A program made the translations under genes and the position numbers. From Methanospirillum purgamenti (lineage in GTDB: Archaea; Halobacteriota; Methanomicrobia; Methanomicrobiales; Methanospirillaceae), in the NCBI RefSeq assembly GCF_018502485.1, contig NZ_CP075546.1: a DNA stretch of 64,000 bases. One strand, written 5' to 3'. The notes below the pieces were generated by a model. That model made no database searches. It worked only from the letters and a program-made list of their open reading frames with translations, and had not been told where the DNA came from. Positions 62,626 through 64,000 of the stretch are shown here, in pieces (position 1 is the first letter of the stretch; each line of letters begins with the position of its first letter).

Positions 62626-63798
62626 TTATAGGAATAAAGGGATCAATATGATGAAACCCATCAGGATCATAATTACTCCGATAATGAAGCGGATCTGACT
62701 TTTTCTCTCATCTCTCCAGGAATTAAGTTTTTCAGGCGATAATCCAAAAAGAACCAGAAGGAGTATAAAAATAAGGGGCAGTATTACTACGAAATTATAT
62801 GCAAGAAGGTAAATAATCCCTTCTTTAAAATCCTGGTAAATCATTCCGAGGATTGAAATATATATCCCGACTGTACAGGCCATACCATATAATCCGGTCA
62901 ATCCCCCAACAATAAATCCTGCCGGAATACTTGCAATCTTTAGATATTTAGAAATTGAGCTCTTTTTCGACTGAGGAATTGAGAAGAGCGCTTTTGGATT
63001 TTTAATAATACCATCCCTTATCTGAAAAATCCCGGCAATTATTGCGATGATAGCTGCAACGATCAGAAAAATTTGTGCAACTCCTGGAAGCTGGATGACT
63101 GAAAAAATCGCAAATCCGGACAAAACTCTGACTAGGAAAAATGCAATAATATATGCAGATCCGACTAATAATATCGTTTTTCTGGAATCAACAGCCATAA
63201 GTGAGACCAGTAACAAAGCAAGAACCAAAAGTCCGCATGGATTAAATCCCTCCCCAAGAGCAGCCAGAAGAAGTATCACAGGATTAACCATGACGGGATC
63301 TTCAAGTGAGGTAATATTCGATATGTTATTGGTCGTATCACTGACATGAAATTTCTCAACCGTCTGTTTAAAATCAGAAAATATCCTATCCTCTCCGATA
63401 AGTACTTCATTTCCAATGAAAACAACTGGAACAAACAATTTCTCATTCGGATGTATTTTTCTAAATGTTTCAAACAAGAGAATGTCATCCTGGTTGTCAC
63501 CGATATTATGGTATTGAAGAAGAATTTCTGGGTGTTTTGATTCATACTCTTCAATAAAAGGCATTACTTTATGGCAGGAACTACACAGAGGACTATAAAA
63601 AAAATGAACTGCTGCCGGATTTGGCGTACTTACCGATGGATTCATTGATTCTGCCATACATACTCCTTGAAAGAGAAGAATGAAAATGCAGATAACTATT
63701 CCCATCGAGTAAATTTTGGAGGAAACTATTTTTTTTTCTAACGTCATCATTGTACCGTTCTTCAATCTATTGACAACATGTTTTTGGTTGATCATCAT
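62626..63798 (-). CDS. Thioredoxin-like domain fused to CcdA/DsbD-type membrane reductase
   Basis: 390 residues. A signal segment (MGIVICIFILLFQGVCMA) precedes a thioredoxin-like domain with FFYSPLCSSCHKVMPFIEEY (CSSC near 72-75). The second half has six to seven membrane segments of the CcdA type, with the conserved Cys in EGFNPCGLLVLALLLVSLMA near 189 and YGMACTVGIYISILG near 304. CcdA relays electrons across the membrane to extracytoplasmic thiol proteins. Here donor and acceptor domains are joined. Possible later starts are ATG 63750 or 63747. Confidence 0.8.
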   Translation of the reverse strand: MMINQKHVVNRLKNGTMMTLEKKIVSSKIYSMGIVICIFILLFQGVCMAESMNPSVSTPNPAAVHFFYSPLCSSCHKVMPFIEEYESKHPEILLQYHNIGDNQDDILLFETFRKIHPNEKLFVPVVFIGNEVLIGEDRIFSDFKQTVEKFHVSDTTNNISNITSLEDPVMVNPVILLLAALGEGFNPCGLLVLALLLVSLMAVDSRKTILLVGSAYIIAFFLVRVLSGFAIFSVIQLPGVAQIFLIVAAIIAIIAGIFQIRDGIIKNPKALFSIPQSKKSSISKYLKIASIPAGFIVGGLTGLYGMACTVGIYISILGMIYQDFKEGIIYLLAYNFVVILPLIFILLLVLFGLSPEKLNSWRDERKSQIRFIIGVIMILMGFIILIPLFL

Positions 63799-64000
63799 AA
63801 ATTAGGTCTGGTAGGCATAATTTCATTGTCATCAACTGTTTATGTAGATATATGATCAATCCTATGCAAGAAATGGACAGTGTGATGTGGATTAAAAAAA
63901 AGCGGATCTCATTTTTCATTTCATTATTATGAACTAAAGCTCAAAAGGCTTCACAGATAATAAATGGATTAGTACCTGGGATTGATAAAGATATTTTACA

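Noticed and set aside
1..64000. CRISPR arrays, rRNA genes and full insertion sequences
   Set aside because: No regularly spaced repeats, no conserved rRNA segments and no transposase reading frame were seen.

Overview
The window looks like a chromosomal segment of a methanogenic archaeon of the Methanomicrobiales, most like Methanospirillum. Archaea-only genes support this: glycerol-1-phosphate dehydrogenase, CDP-archaeol synthase, geranylgeranyl reductase, archaeosine transglycosylase and synthase, archaeal primases, Gins51, L44e, S27e, aIF2-alpha and Nop10. A methanopterin-pathway enzyme and many PAS and partner-switching signalling proteins point to the methanogen group. The species name is inference. 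I found no tRNA, rRNA or CRISPR array.

Layout. 0-5.4 kb: a TudS-like/deoxyribosyltransferase fusion, a ThiC-family enzyme, and divergently a chorismate-lyase/beta-RFA-P synthase fusion; two matching 28-bp dyads lie between the last two. 5.4-20.4 kb: STAS protein, RNB ribonuclease, flavin reductase, a purine-salvage group (adenine deaminase, AzgA permease, a phosphorylase gene broken by an in-frame TAA), an RsbW-like/GNAT fusion, pyruvate phosphate dikinase, a SpoIIE-type phosphatase and ThiD. 20.5-34.2 kb: a dense housekeeping block with ProS, membrane proteins, EgsA, Elp3, PriS, Gins51, the L44e-S27e-aIF2alpha-Nop10-PAC2 run, EndoQ-like protein, ferredoxin plus geranylgeranyl reductase, and AMMECR1. 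34.4-34.9 kb: a hicAB pair whose toxin gene has an in-frame TAA. 35.2-42.0 kb: a visibly more GC-rich block with TgtA/ArcS, an NfnAB/SudAB-type flavoprotein pair, a Mini-III-like ribonuclease and a flippase-like protein.

42.0-44.0 kb is a small accessory patch: a hepT remnant, an intact mntA-like gene, a 130-bp MITE-like element and an AT-rich TPR/Yip1 membrane protein. 44.1-54.8 kb is housekeeping: ArgF, PurD, a methyltransferase, an NHL-repeat surface protein, PyrE, CarS, a tetraether-synthase-like radical SAM enzyme with no canonical start codon ahead of its conserved N-terminus, a RimK-like ligase, UPF0058, DnaG and UPF0235. 54.9-64 kb: a 1289-residue receiver/PAS/histidine kinase, CstA, a secreted protein, and a thioredoxin-like/CcdA redox pair.

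Together the genes cover several steps of archaeal lipid synthesis (EgsA, CarS, GGR with its ferredoxin, Tes-like), information processing (two primases, GINS, translation factors, tRNA modification), purine and pyrimidine metabolism, and signalling. The most unusual points are the twin dyads, the two in-frame TAA codons sharing a 13-base context, the loss of toxin but not antitoxin in two toxin-antitoxin loci, the bacterial-style partner-switching set in an archaeon, and the missing start codon of the tetraether-synthase-like gene.
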